64,000 nucleotides of DNA, taken from the NCBI RefSeq assembly GCF_000002995.4, contig NW_025062479.1, forward strand, positions 143,501-207,500. The letters are read 5' to 3'. Source of the stretch: Brugia malayi (taxonomy: Eukaryota > Nematoda > Chromadorea > Rhabditida > Onchocercidae). The notes beneath the pieces are model-generated. The model did not search any database and was not told the DNA's origin. It saw only the letters and a program-made list of their open reading frames with translations. Made by a program: the position numbers and the translations under genes. Below are positions 1-13,500 of this stretch, piece by piece; position 1 is the stretch's first letter, and every line of letters starts with the position of its first letter.

Positions 1-308
1 GTTTTTCGTTTTAGAAAAACAAGATAATTTGACTAAAAGTGTTTTTTTTTTTTTTTTTTTTTTTATTTCTTTCGCTGTTGATATTTTCGATGTTTGTTGA
101 AGTATCTTAAAGCGTTATTGTCACTTTTTAAGCAGTTGGTTTTTAGGTTATGGGCAGCTGCTATGCATTAAGTGCACGATATGAAAAGAAATAAATATAC
201 AGTATGAATGAGTTAAATAAACTTTGTATTGTCACTCAGCGGTTACAAATGTTTTGTAATGCTATTTCAGGCTAATATATGTGTTTAAAATTTTGCTAAA
301 TTTGCAAA
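1..308. other. Intergenic, no gene seen
   Basis: AT-rich sequence downstream (3') of the minus-strand zinc-finger gene. It carries a pure T run at about 44-64. No coding frame with splice support was seen on either strand. It probably contains the zinc-finger gene's 3' UTR, but no polyadenylation site can be assigned with confidence. Confidence 0.5.
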
Positions 309-877
309 CTAACGAGATTTTGTTTTGCAGATCTTCTTGTGATGTTGCAATGTAATCCTGGTGGCGAAGAATTTGCCACAACCCTCACATTGAGGCTTAG
401 GTTCATGCGTCTGTTTGTGACTGCGAAATGATGAATCATGGTGGAATGTCCTCCCACAACCGGGCACTTTGCATTCATAGATGAAAGGTTGACCATGTGT
501 CTTCCTATGTGTTATATATTCCTTGTAGCTTTTCGCGATCACAGCACACCCAGGATAGAGGCATTCATAGCTTCGTTTATCTAAAAAACTTTTAAGATAT
601 TTGCTTTTGCAATTAATGAAATTGAAGAACTATAATAGAACGAAAAGTCGTTGCGCAATTCATCATCACCTGTTTCTGATCTTTCATTGGTATTTCCCCT
701 GCAGTAGTGGATATTCGAGCTATCCAAAAAATGTTTGTTATCGTTATTGCACTCTTTAGTATTTCCATTCATTTCCAGAAAATCCTTTGTACTTTTAGAG
801 TAAACCGCTTTAATCGCAGCAAACAAATAGAATTGAAGGAGTTCAGTAATGCATTTTAATGCAGTTTGTAATATTAC
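309..877 (-). CDS. C2H2 zinc-finger protein (3' exons, 5' end not found)
   Basis: Probable nuclear nucleic-acid-binding protein. Two exons read on the minus strand: 877-670 and 580-309 (stop). The donor is G|GTGATG and the acceptor TTTTTTAG, and phase 1 joins cleanly. The last exon encodes three tandem fingers. The first two are C-x4-C-x12-H-x3-H (starting CLYPGC and CKVPGC). The third starts CEGCGK and ends with Cys instead of the last His (C2HC-like), followed by a basic tail KTKSR. The upstream exon is acidic and Asn-rich, with a hydrophobic/helical start (LLQFYLFAAIK), and has no obvious initiator, so at least one more 5' exon is expected upstream on the minus strand. That would run through or past the plus-strand model at 971-2348. 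The x4 spacing resembles TFIIIA-type fingers, but I cannot name the orthologue. Confidence 0.78.
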
Positions 878-970
878 CTAATATACGGAATTATGATAAT
901 TTAATTGTAAATTTCATTTTTATGCCACTAGAATGTAAGATCGATTATTGTACGGAGAACGTTCGCTGGA

Positions 971-2348
971 ATGCGGTTGCATTTGGCAATCGTTGTTGCT
1001 GTGCTGCTGATGGTGTCACAGATAAGCTCGAATAACATCATCCTGCATCACTTATCACTTTTCATAGAGCAGCACTGGTATAATAATGTACGTAGTCGAA
1101 GTTTAAATTTAAAAGTTGCTATCTTTGCAGCGAAACAATGAATGCATTAGTGACAGAGTGAGATGAGTTGTTTTCAAGAAATTACTGGACCGTTATAGAT
1201 GCTTCAGGATCCTGGAAATCACGATGTGGCATTTATATAATATTAATGTTACAGATATCACAGATATATCGATTAAATGATTGCAAATATTCAAAAGTAA
1301 AAGTGGAAGCTTCCAAGAAGATCTTTATCATTGTTAGCAGGACGAATTGGTGCAATGAAGTTATCAAAATGATATTTGGCGCAAGTGCGAAAGCAATGAG
1401 GAAGAGCTCAAGTGTGATTGCATGGGCTACACCATACAATTACAGCAGATCGATAGATCAAGTAAATAAGATAATATAAATCTATTTGTTTATGATGACT
1501 GATTAATTGACAACAAAAAGAGGTGTACCAGAATTGATCTTAATTAATTGTAATTGCTATGAGAAAGAAAACAAATTTGTTCGAACTATTTCGTTGCATC
1601 AGAGTTAAATGATTTCGAGTATTGCTGCTAAATTAAAAGTTTAAAATGTTTTGCTCAAAGGAATTGTTTCTGCACCAATAACTGATTTTGCTTCATTTTA
1701 CCTCAGGAAATATTTATAGCCTAACAGGTGCCATGATGATGCATACTTTGATAACGCTACCAGAACTGCCTATGGATTAGCTAAAGTGGATTTGTTTTGC
1801 CGTAGAAGACGATTAAATTTTTTGCCACGGATTTGGAAACGATCTTTTCAGGAAAATAATCAGAAGAAGCATGAGCATCAACCATTCAGAGGTTTTCCTA
1901 AGTGAACTTCATTAAAAACCCATCACTTCATTACTCCTTATCAAATGCCAATAATTCGAGAGATTTGTCTATTTCTCACTTTACTTAAAACAAATATCAT
2001 TTTATAGGCGAATTTTTTAGTTGGTATTCATGAAAGCAACGAAAGTCTTATCACAATTACAATGGGCGTGTTGTTGTACGCCATTTTGGGAGTGTGCTTT
2101 TTGGCCGGCAACTTGGCATACCTGTTCGGAATATTCATTGTTTATGACTCATCAGTTGTTGAAGAAGTGAGTTGACTTTTTAACTGCTAAGAATATATGA
2201 CAGATGAAAAGCAATACAACGAGTGGATGTCATTGTTGAGTCATTATTTGACTTTAATGATTTCTGTGTAAGTGCTTGCGCCATTGCCGATTTGTAGGGA
2301 ATGCCGAGCAAATTTGAGTTCATAGTTGTGAGGGAAGGAGGATGTTAA
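971..2348 (+). CDS. Possible small membrane protein
   Basis: Three-exon model: 971-1087, 2008-2166 and 2298-2348 (TAA). All junctions are phase 0: donors GTACGT and GTGAGT, acceptors TTTATAG and ATTTGTAG. Exon 1 starts with a hydrophobic stretch (MRLHLAIVVAVLLMV) that could be a signal peptide or anchor. Exon 2 carries an Asn-glycosylation-like NES and a strong membrane segment (MGVLLYAILGVCFLAGN and onward). The predicted product is about 109 residues. The consistent phase and good donors support it. Against it, intron 1 is about 920 bp, an exon could be missing, and the zinc-finger gene probably extends through this area on the other strand. No family was recognised. Confidence 0.4.
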
Positions 2349-5300
2349 ATTGAGAAAAACCAGGGGAAATAAAGGAAGAGGTAATAATGGAATAGCTTTC
2401 AGGACAAAAAAGGATCGTCAAGCGACGAGTCACAATAGATGAAGTGATAAGGATGACACGAAAGATCAAGGCAAAATTGAACTCGCACGTGAGAAAATGT
2501 TAAAATAATGTTAAATGCAGTAAAAAAGGATGATAATGCATAATCAAAAACGATGCATGCTCATGTTATCCAACTTTTCATTTTCATCTGTTTCCGGTCT
2601 ATATGTATAGCACACATTTCATTGGAAATTATCATCATCATTGGAAACAAACATGAAAAATAATTGACGAACGATTTCCAGCTTAGATATGCTACATTAG
2701 GGCAAAAAATTGTTAATTGCAATGTTAGTTGTATTTCATTTTGCAACAGTGTATCCTTCGGTTCAGTCGTACCAGTTAATCTACTCCTCAGTTTGATAGC
2801 AGTGTTGATAAAAGAATCTTTTTTTCTTAATCTTAACGCTGCTATTTGAGAACTTACTGCTTTCGTTGACCTCTTCCAAGACACAAAACAGTAATACAGG
2901 TCTAGAGAAAGAATGTTTTCTGAGGACAGAAGAGCACATAAAGTATGCAAATATATAGTAGTCTAATTTTTAAGTGTATAGGATAAGTGTTCAATCAAAA
3001 ATCTTTCCATAAACACAAAAATATGGAAAACACAACATTGAATATTTTGCTTCTCGAAGATTTTAAATCTCGATTCTACTCAGACAAGAAAAAATCATTA
3101 TTGATCGAGTTTAAAAAAGTTTAGCTGAGTGTTTTTGAAGTTGATTACTCGCAACCTATTATAATTCACCATATTTGATTATTTGTTCCACTAGAAACTT
3201 TAATAATTTCTCATCTGTTACATATTTTGCTTGTTATCCTTAAATTGAATTTCTATTATTCATACTCTTCGAGTAATATTAGAACATTTTCTTCTCCAAA
3301 TTCCTTCCTTTCTTAACTCATTTGTTCCTCCTGCTATATATATATATATATTTATTTATTTTTTCTTTTTTCGAATTTGCTAATTGCTGGTAGATCAATG
3401 ATTTGTTAAAATGAATGCAAAGAAATAAATCAGAAAAGTCACAATCTGTCTCTTCCTTACTTTAATTCTGTGCGAACCGGTATATTCCTCCAGGATTCCT
3501 AATTTTCTACGATATATGACCCACACAGTATATCTTATAATTGCTAATCATTTCCGAAGCGCAAGTAATATAGGAAAATATAAAAAAAAATTTCATCACT
3601 TCAGGAAAGTCTTAGCTGGGGACCTTCAGATTCATACGAAACATTGTGTAGACTGCAGAAACAGATGAACTGATAGCTTCTTTCAGTTTAACGAGCATTT
3701 TGTGTACTCCTACATGAAGCAGAACTGGCGACTAACCAGATTTCCAAAATGGCATAAGCAGAAGATACATGTAAATTCTGAATTTGTTCTAGTGTGTGTG
3801 ACATGCGTAGATTTTGAAGAGTTAAAAATTCTTTATTTAACGCTGAATAACCCTAAAATTGAAAAATACAGTTTCATTACAGACTGTGCCAATGCTACAT
3901 ATTTCATTGCTCTTTACTGCTGCGATAGTGAACAGTCATTGCACTGCTAGGAAATTTGCTCTTTCATTGCTTGAAAATTCAATTTATTCAAAATTATTTT
4001 CATATTTTTGCAAATTTATCTGAAACTTTTGATTAAAACAGTAACTGCTACACGTTGGATACATGAGATAATCTAGATCAGATCCTAGCTGCAAATTAAA
4101 TGATCTAAATCTGAACGAAGTAGATCTCCTTCCTACGTTTTTACTGTAATCCTTTACTATTTCCAGCTTGATATTTAAATCTTAAATTATTTTCCTCTTT
4201 CTTTGTTTACATTATGATTGCGACAGTTCTTAAGCGTAACAAAGAATTTATTATCACCATTTCCAGTTTAACAATATATATGTGTTGCTATAAAACAAAA
4301 TGATACAAGAATCAAAAAGGAATGTAAATTAGATTATACTGTAGCTTCTGTCAATAAAGGAAATATATTCCTGTGTTAATCCACATATTTACATCCAAGT
4401 TTACCCGAGATTAGCAAACTTCTTCCAAAAATAATAAATTTTTCAACTACATTCCCTGCCATCTTCCTTTGTCATCTTTATTTTTTTCCACTTGGCATAT
4501 CACAAGTTGAGGTGGAGCAAATGAATATTTGCTGAAGACAAATGGAAGAAATAGTGGACAAGCTTATTTGTACTTCACTGGTTAGAAGTATGCACAGAAT
4601 TGGTCAGCAAACTCTAGCAGATCTTAGTTCGAGCAATAAGCCGATTACAAAAGTAGAGATGCAAACAAAGTAGCTGAAAATAGTTGTACACTTATGTATT
4701 CTAATGGAAGACAAAGTTGGCTTATAAAAAGTCCTTTGGATGCTGGGAGAAGAACAAGTGAAAAATTTTATAAGAACCAATGTAAGTTTTGGTGATGAAA
4801 TTAATTAGCAGAAGAACAATCCTTAAGGCTTTTCAGTTGTATACGCATTAAGTTTGAAAAAGAGAAAAAAAAAACGGTAATGAATTTGATGGCAGTAAGA
4901 GAAAAGATAGATGAGTAATAATAGGGTACTCAAACAGTAAAAAGAATAGTTTATCGAAATGACCGTAATCTCCCAACTATGAAAGAGTTTACGAAAGGAA
5001 GGAAAGAGAAAGCTCAAAAGTTCATTATAGCAATGAGGAGTGGATGGTAGTGACTGCTGCGTGTTAATTATTAAAGAGGAACATGATGCATATGACAAAT
5101 TTTTGACGACGGTAGACGATTATCTTCGCTTTACTTAAAAGCTAGAAATTCAGATCGTCACAAACTGTTCGTATTGAAATTCTCATAATCTCAATAATTT
5201 TAGCCGATGATCCGGATTTTGCCATAGTGGCATAACGTACGCGTAAGCATAACGAATGTACGCTGGACCGGCTGACCCCACGACGTGATGTACTTAAGAT

Positions 5301-8300
5301 AGGGCTGAAATGGGTATTTATGAGGTGATGTTTGCTGTGTCGTTTTTTCGTGGATTGGACATTGTGAAGTGGATTCTAAGGGTTTCTAGGGAGGTGTGTA
5401 TGTTAAACTCGTACGATGACAGATTTAAGACATTAGTAATTCGTTGATCTTTGTCTCCAACCATGGTAGTACAAAGATCCGATCAGTCGAGAATAATTTT
5501 TTATTTTTCGTATTATTTTCACTGGTTCATTGATTTAGCAATTTTCTTTAATAACTAAACAAAATGCACCATCATCATGAGCGTTTACCTGTGATGCTAT
5601 TTTTGACCACTACTGAGGTACAGAAACAAAATCATATAGCATTGGATAACTTTTGACTTCCTTGCAAACTTTTATGTTGATCTCAATATTGATCTCCTTT
5701 GTATTGCCTTTCTTGAATATGGATCAATATTTGTGATTATGTTGCTAATTTCAGGTTTGAAACTATGTGTCGGGAAGGTTTTTATTTATTTCTATTCTTT
5801 ATTGTATGTTTTCTTTTATTTTTTACGATATCGTACAATTTCATATTTATACAATAATAACAAAGAATGAACAATGTAAATATTAGTTGCACTAAATTAT
5901 CAACAGTCCATTAAATGTTAGTTAAATTATTATACTTCTGCTCCAACACTTTTTACTGCTTAACATCAAAACTGAATTTCCTCTGCTGTTCCACTTCTTT
6001 TAAATCCCTCGAGGACTTCTCGTCTTTTGGTGAATGAACTCTATTCCAGATCAGTTTTTTCTTGCATATTTTATTGACCGGACTCGTTTCAGTTGTTGTT
6101 GTTGTTGCTGACCCATGATTGAATTGCCGGGTGTTATTTCACGATTTGTTAACTTTATTTGTTTGCGTGTGAGTTGCACATATTTGTATTTGTCATTTTG
6201 CTTATTAACTCCTTTAAAATTCTTAACTCGACTTTTTAGCAGCTCTACATACTGGCGAGAATATCAAGCAGTAGAAAAAGTATAAATGGACATTCTGATA
6301 TATGCCATAATTCTATAGGAATTATAAAGAATTGAGAATACTGCACCACGCATTGGTAAAGTTTAGGCAGCACAAAGCTATAACCATTTTATTTGGTTAG
6401 TTTATATCACTTTGCTTTCATTATTATCTTGATATTAGTTGTAAAAGAGCTCAACAATTCAGAAATTGAAAGAAATTAAAGTTATTAGTGCAAGTGCAGA
6501 TTTGAGGATTGCAGCAACTTTTTGCTGGGAAATTCGTAAATTTTGAAATAATCGTCAACGAGCTAATGAAAAATGTATGGACCAAGATTTAACAACAAAT
6601 GTTTTATGTAACAAAGTCAAACTTATTCATCCTGTTAAATTCGAAATTGTTTCGTTGGGTTTCAAAAACAATTAAGGATATTTTACTTTAGATTCTTTTT
6701 TTTTGGGGGGTATTTCAGGATGTCATTATTATTATCGACACAAAGGTTATCTTAACGAATCAATGAATGTTATTTTCATTAAACAAGTGTGGAAACTAAA
6801 AGCTATTTCAGTTATAACTTCCACTCATAAAACTAAGTTTTTTACAAAGTGTAAAGTGTTATTTTGAAATTTTACCAATCAAAATCTTTGATGAAGACAC
6901 AGCGAACATTTGAAGAGTTACTATTTTGCTCCCAGTGATATTATTTTTTGTAATGTTAATCTCATGCTGAAAGCATAAATGAAGATGGTGTTTTTTCATT
7001 GTAATTCCGTGTGAAATTTCATGAGATCAGACTAGCTGGCTAAGATAAATATTTTGGGAGCAGAAATTATTTAAGAAAAAGATAGTCAATAAATGATCTC
7101 ATATTTATGTGATATATTGTTCGCTTGACTTCTAGATGCCTAAATTTCTAGAAGCCTAAATGTTTGAAAGTATGATTCACTTCTCTTCTAAATTTTTTGA
7201 TCATTTTTGAAATTAGCATAGAAAGAAATAAAATTCAACAACTAAAAGAAACAACTTAGATGCTAATGATTTACTTAAATAAACTTCAGTAATAATTCTC
7301 TTTTGAGAAGTAAAATAATGGAACGAAAAGAAAAATACTTTTTATTGTTCAAATGAAATGGAAACAATATAGTTTACAGAAATCTTGTAGTATCACAAAA
7401 ATTATAACTATCAATATGACAAAAATTTTAGCTTATCTTATCAGCAACAACAACGTACTGCCATCAATTGTTGCAGTTGCAATTTCCGCATTCTTTTGTT
7501 TGTTTCTGCTCTCTCAATCCTTTTTATCATTCATGTCTTTCTTTTTTTTTTTTTTTTGATTAAGTTCGGGATTGTTCGGAGCGATCATTCATTTAGCACT
7601 GCATATAACATGAAAATTGATTTGATTACAATGAAATTTGAATTGAATAGGATAAAATTAGTCAAATGATTCTCCTCATTTATCAAAATATTCTTACGGT
7701 GGAATCAAACCATCATAATTTTTGCTAAAAAGTTATGATTCTGGTTTTGTACGGAATAGGGAAATTATTTACACAATTGCCTACTTCAATGCACATACTT
7801 TTTCCGGTAGCTCATATTTGGAAGTGTTCCGGTGGAGCAATCGTTCAAAGTTATGAAATGAAGTAGTAACAGATGATTAAGTTAAATGGAATAAATAAAA
7901 ATGGTGGTAGATAAAAGATGAAACGGTGACAGACAGATTGGCAAGATGCAAGGTGAATAGCGATGACAATAGTAAGGATAAGAAGGTTAATTGACTGAAT
8001 AATTTGTTGCAAAAAAAGTTTATTGAAGTGATGAAAATTTGTAGTTTAGAAGTAGCCTAAGTTGCTTATAGGAGGATGTTGTACCTGAAGATTAAGAGCA
8101 GTGGTGAAATAAAAAAAACAAAAACAAAAAACAAAAATGTTCAGAATCAGTTTCCACAAGCTTTTCCATTTTCACAATTTTAACTTTATCTAGACTAATT
8201 AGTAACCTCAGTTGCTGCAGGTAAATCTGTAGGATATTTGTAAAGAAATAATGAATGTTATGTGGTTTTCGGGAAACTTGATAGATTTTCCATAAGTGTT

Positions 8301-8515
8301 TACTTTTCTCGATACTTTAATGATGGCCAAGCTGTAGAAAGTGCTAATGGTATGCTGCTATTACTTGTTGAAGGATAACTTGTGAGAGTAAAAGTTATAT
8401 ATAAATGATATCCACATTTCGTGCATTTTATCAGTGCATCGGTATCTCATCGACAATTACCAGAAGGTTTTTTTGCGCTTCTTCTTCATGGAATGAAAAT
8501 AAGCAATAATGAAAG

Positions 8516-8543
8516 TTTCAACTTGAGCAATCTCAAGTTGAAA
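8516..8543. repeat. Perfect 12-bp inverted repeat, 4-nt loop
   Basis: Left arm TTTCAACTTGAG at 8516-8527, loop CAAT, right arm CTCAAGTTGAAA at 8532-8543. The arms are perfectly complementary. It lies in intergenic sequence about 600 bp upstream of the small gene at 9138. It could be a cruciform, an RNA hairpin or chance. Confidence 0.85.
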
Positions 8544-8747
8544 TTACTCGAAATGGCTCATAGGTATTGGTCAATGCTTCATTGATCTTGCACAGCCATC
8601 TTAACCTTTCAACTTACCTTTTACTCCATTTCCAAACATCATTCGTTAAGATCGAAGTTTCTCTTTTTATTTAATACGACGATCTACTGATAGCGCACAA
8701 TGAATTAAATCGAACTGCTCATCGAGCAGGTGACAATAATACCACCA

Positions 8748-8819
8748 TCACACACACATACATAGACACACATATTTATATACAGATAGACATGCATATA
8801 TATATGTATATATACACAG
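8748..8819. repeat. CA/TA alternating purine-pyrimidine tract
   Basis: About 70 bp of impure (CA)n and (TA)n units, mostly alternating pyrimidine-purine, about 320 bp upstream of the ATG at 9138. This is a low-complexity microsatellite-like tract of the kind that can adopt non-B DNA. A promoter role is only inferred from position. Confidence 0.7.
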
Positions 8820-9137
8820 CATGCACGAGAGAGAGCAGGGAAATTCGAATGGGGTCGGTAAAACTTTGTCGATCGAAAACGCTCAAATCATGTTTCGGTA
8901 GGTGACAATATCCGGAAATCTGTCGTGAGCTGAATCAACGATCGAGAATATTGTGCTAGCAATTCTTCTTTGGTGTTATTAATTGTGTCAGATGACACAA
9001 GATAGAACAAGAATTTTATGAAATATATAGTGCCTACATTATTTGGTATCATCGCAAAACTCACTACGTTGTCGATTTGTCACCATCATATGCTATCTTG
9101 ATTACATGAACTAAATTTTTTTGGATAAACAAAGACA

Positions 9138-9571
9138 ATGAAATTGGCAAATGGAAGTGAAAGGTTGGAAATGCATATTTTTAATGGTGAAAGGAAAGAT
9201 GTGGAAGGTGCAACGGGTCAACCAGTTAGTGTACCAATTGTTCACTATGATTACGAGCCACGTTCACGGTTAGTTTTTAGTGAGAAGGCATCTTTGAAAA
9301 GTGAATCTGATTCAATTTTGGCCTTAAATATTTGGCACATTAGCCAACGAATTTTCACCAAAAATTTAAACTCTTATGTTAGCATTTTCTGACTTAAATA
9401 TTTGGTTGTCATCTCTCGTTCCTTGTTTGTTTCAATCAAATTTCTCAATTTCAGAAATTTTCAATAGCTTTTTTTGCAGATGTCGGCCATCCGAAAGGAT
9501 GGAATACATCCTACTTCAACGACCACAACAATTATTTGACTCCGAAACGGTTATTCCCTGTTGCTAATTAG
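9138..9571 (+). CDS. Two-exon micro-protein, unknown function
   Basis: Exon 1 is 9138-9279 (ATG in context GACAATG) and exon 2 is 9480-9571 (TAG). The donor is A|GTGAGA and the acceptor TTTTTTTGCAG; phase 1 restores one frame of 77 residues. The C-terminal half reads like a conserved soluble motif (HPKGWNTSYFNDHNNY, then a Pro/Lys segment ending PVAN). No signal peptide or membrane segment is present. Exon 2 is also open in a second frame, and an upstream acceptor at 9454 would use that frame. I prefer the first because its composition looks more protein-like and the acceptor directly follows a T tract. I do not recognise the family. Confidence 0.5.
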
Positions 9572-10597
9572 GATTCTTTTTTTTTCTTGGATTTCCATAA
9601 ACTTCCGTAAAAAACCTCCGTAAGCTATACATATACCACTATCATTTTGCACCTCATACTGGAATTATGCTTAGGCTTTGTCTACCTCCACTCTGGAAGT
9701 TACATTAATGGTGATATCCCGTGACCTGTGGTACCTTATAGCTTTCTCCAATTTGCAAGTGCATGTAACGAGTAAAGAATTTAGACAAGCCCGCCAAAGA
9801 ATGATGCGAAGGAAATATCTCAGTCCATGTTCATTGGAAATGAAGGTCCATCTCTGATCGTCAAAGCCACTGTCTGCCTTATCGCCCTCATTATTATGGT
9901 TATTTGCTTATGTTTCCTTTTCGCATAAACTGAATGTTTTGTTTATCCTACCTTTACCGCTTTAACAACCTTCCGGTTAAAATTGTAAAGTCGACAATCA
10001 CTATATATTTTCAGCGGACACTTCAGACTGCATAATACTACTCTCACATTCTCATCAATAACGAGTAGTAGTGTTCCTCATTAGTCGGATCATCCTGTAT
10101 CTGTTAGATCATCACAAAGTTTAAGGATGTTGTTTAGCTGTGCATCGATTTAAATAGATAAAAATGAAAATGTGCAAGTATGCACAAAATTAATAGCGAC
10201 AGGAAATTTATGCAACACAATGGAAAAGCTTCGAAATGAACTACATATGCCAAGTGATTAACTACAATAGAGAATCTACTTTAAGTCATCACTAACTTGT
10301 AATAGCAATCGAGAAACATTCACCGTACAAGATTACTCACACTAGAACAACAATAAGTTAGAAAACTTCTATACAATGCTTGGGATCAAGGATTGACGAA
10401 AACAATATATATCATAACCAGAATGAAATGAATTATTTCGATATGTACGCTCATTTAAAGACAACAAAAATTATAGATATAAAAGTGATGGAAGAAATTC
10501 TCCGGGAAAAATTCAAAAATTATGTTTAACTAAAATAGCGTAAGAAAATACAGCTCATCAGACTATGGAACGGGCAGTCGAGCATAGATGCTCTTGG
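9572..10597. other. Intergenic between two convergent genes
   Basis: No exon was recognised. It should hold the 3' UTRs of the plus-strand micro-protein gene and of minus-strand aph-2. No repeats of note. Confidence 0.5.
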
Positions 10598-13500
10598 TCA
10601 GATGGCTTCTTTGTTTCCCAAATAAATCAGTTCCATTACGAACAGTGAAATGATGAAAAAAATCAAACCGTATAAAAACACGGTAATATCATGTGTTAAA
10701 CATGGATGTATGGTTAAGAAAAGTTCCAGTTGTTTCGTGGTCCAAACACTTTCCACCCAAGTTGAATAAACTCCTGAATGCATATTGTAACCTGAAAACT
10801 CCCGGTCATACCAAACTGCAAAAACTTCAAGTGGCTTTATGCATCCAGTTTTTATATATAGAAAGACTTTAAATTGCAAAGCTTAAAAGAGATAAAACAT
10901 GAATAAACTATGAGTGAATTTCAGCTACATATAGCATGAAATAAACTAGAGATGAAAACCTATCTGCAGAAACTTATGTCTTATCGAGATAGAAAAATTT
11001 TATAAGAAATATACCGTCTAATTTGAAGGCTGGAGATTCCGCAGCTGTTGTATATAGCAAATTACGATAGCATGTAAATTTTTCATCTTCTGGATCATAC
11101 TGCCAAGTGTAATGATAAATCTGCAACAGAGAGAGAAAAAAAAACTGCTCAAAAAGAGTCAACTGCCTCCAATAAATTTTTGTCATAATTTTGTAAATGA
11201 GGAGAGGAATAATGAATGGATAGATCTGGATGCAAAAAATGTTTGTTCACCAGTTATGCCTTATAATAATTTTGTGCCTACAGCTGTGAAGTTCAAATGA
11301 TGTTCGTATGTTACAACATAATATCCCATTATTTACATTTCATATTAAACGCTTCATTTGAGTGTTTCTCAAAAAAAAAAAAAAAAAAAACTGTAAATTG
11401 GTAAGTGAACATAAGCACAGTCTTTTAATTTGTAAGGAGTTACGAAAAAAAAATAATAATAATAATTGTATAACACAATCATTCTGCTAACCTTGTCGTG
11501 TTTATTTAAATCCTCACATTGAGCGCGACTGGGAACATTAACAGCATTCTTGGATCCAAGAACATTAACAATTAACATAGTCATCAGAGTGCGAATTAAT
11601 GAGTAATTGTCCCTTCCTACCGATATATACGTTTCTTTCGCTGTAAAGTTTGCAAATGAAATTCAAAAAGATTGGAGAATTTAGCCAAGCCAACAAAATG
11701 GTAATTTTCCAACTCAGTTTACATCTGTAAACAACTATTATATAAAAGATGAAGTCATAATGGAAGCAAAAACTACAAAAAAAGATTGGCTTGAACTAAC
11801 AATGATGTTCAAACCGACTGTCGCCTTTCGTGATACTTTTGAAAAAGTTACATGTATGCCAATCAGAATATTTCAAGAAACAATTCAGAAGAACAGCTAC
11901 CTATAATAAAATATTCGTTAAAAGTGCTATGATGTGCTATATAGAAGAAATTGAATAAATCTGATAAGTAATCTTTGCTTACATATAGTTCATCTATATC
12001 ATATTGATTGAATAAATCAGGTTCAGTTTCATTACCACCAGTGAGAAATCGTGCTACAGCCCCCATAACAACACTCGCAGCAGCAACAACTTGAGTTTGT
12101 AGTTTGGTAATTCCATTTTTGAACACATTTTGATCCTCCAATGAATTTAACCGGCTGAAAATAACGATTACTGATAGTATGTTAGTTTTTTTTTTTTTTT
12201 TTTTTTTTTTTATTCAGTTTTAGATCGACAATATAAGTTACTAACTATATTAATAAATAATTTTTATTTTTCGCAAGTGCACATTTTTATTAGGCTATCA
12301 CAGCTGAACAATTCCTACTAACTTATAAATATATTGTTGACTAAACGGCCGAAGAACAAAACCAGCTATGTCACGTTTTCCCTTCAAAAATGATTGATAA
12401 GAAGAGGGTGGTAATCCAGTCCTCCTCTCGATATTTATTTTACTTTGCTTAAAGGACGATTTAGCTGCGTCTAGCAAAGTTTGCACCTGAAATGATTAGA
12501 GTAACATCCATCTAACAAAATGAAAATGAAGGACTACATAATTCTCATAATTACGCAACCCAACTAACATTTAAAAAAATATATACCACAAAGTCATCGC
12601 TTAACTTAGGACAACCTAATCGGATCCTACTCACTGGATGTAAAATAGCATGAAAAAATGGATTTTAGCCCCATCAGAGATGGGAATAAAACATATTTCT
12701 CTAAGAATTTGCTGTTCCACACACTTTCAGTTTGTTTTCAGGAGTATCGTAAGCCTTTGAATCGATGTGAGCAGAAAACACTGGTTCTGAACCATCAAGC
12801 TGCTGCACCTGCAAAATAATCACAAGTGAAAGTAATACAATGTAAGGTAAACTTTAATGCTAGATTTTTTTGACCTATTACTGCTTGTTGAATTTGCTGT
12901 GCATGTATAATAATGGTCTGTTAGTCAACCTTATTAAAACAGTTCTGCTGTCATGTTCACAATCTTTATAGTCACCTCAATAAAGCTATCGATATCTGTT
13001 AACCGGATATCTAGAGGAAATTCGCCTTTTATGATGTCATTTACTGTGGCACTACTTCCGATATAACCCAGCGATTCCTGAAATCATTTATTTGCATTAA
13101 AATCTCTTGCATTCTATGACAAAAATATACTGGTATGACTATACTAACAAATGGCAGAATTTTAGTTACACTAACATGACCATAACTCATATTATACTAG
13201 TTAAATTCAAAAAATAGTAATGAAGCATTCCTAGTTATAAATTCAAGAACATACTCCGTGAAAAAATGCAAACATGACGGCCCTCCCATTGCGTTGTGCT
13301 ACAGCTTCAAATTCAGTGGAATGATTTGCAATCGTTTTAGCAACCGCTAGAAGACTAACGAGTGATGTGAGAACAGACACCTCACCAACAGCTGCTTCTG
13401 TGAACGAACTGAAGGAATCCATCTACAACATCGTCAAACACTGCCTCTGTAGTCATCCCATCTTTTGAGATTCATCAAATAAAATGAAAGAAAACAAATA

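Larger units (their letters stand above)
2349..9137. other. Gene-poor 6.8 kb
   Basis: No exon chain with sensible splice sites was found on either strand. The sequence is AT-rich with many in-frame stops. It contains a short (TA)n run near 3334-3352, several T/A homopolymers, a perfect 12-bp hairpin at 8516-8543 and a CA/TA alternating tract at 8748-8819. The ORFs at 3702-3950 and 7353-7559 lack splice or family support. Confidence 0.5.
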
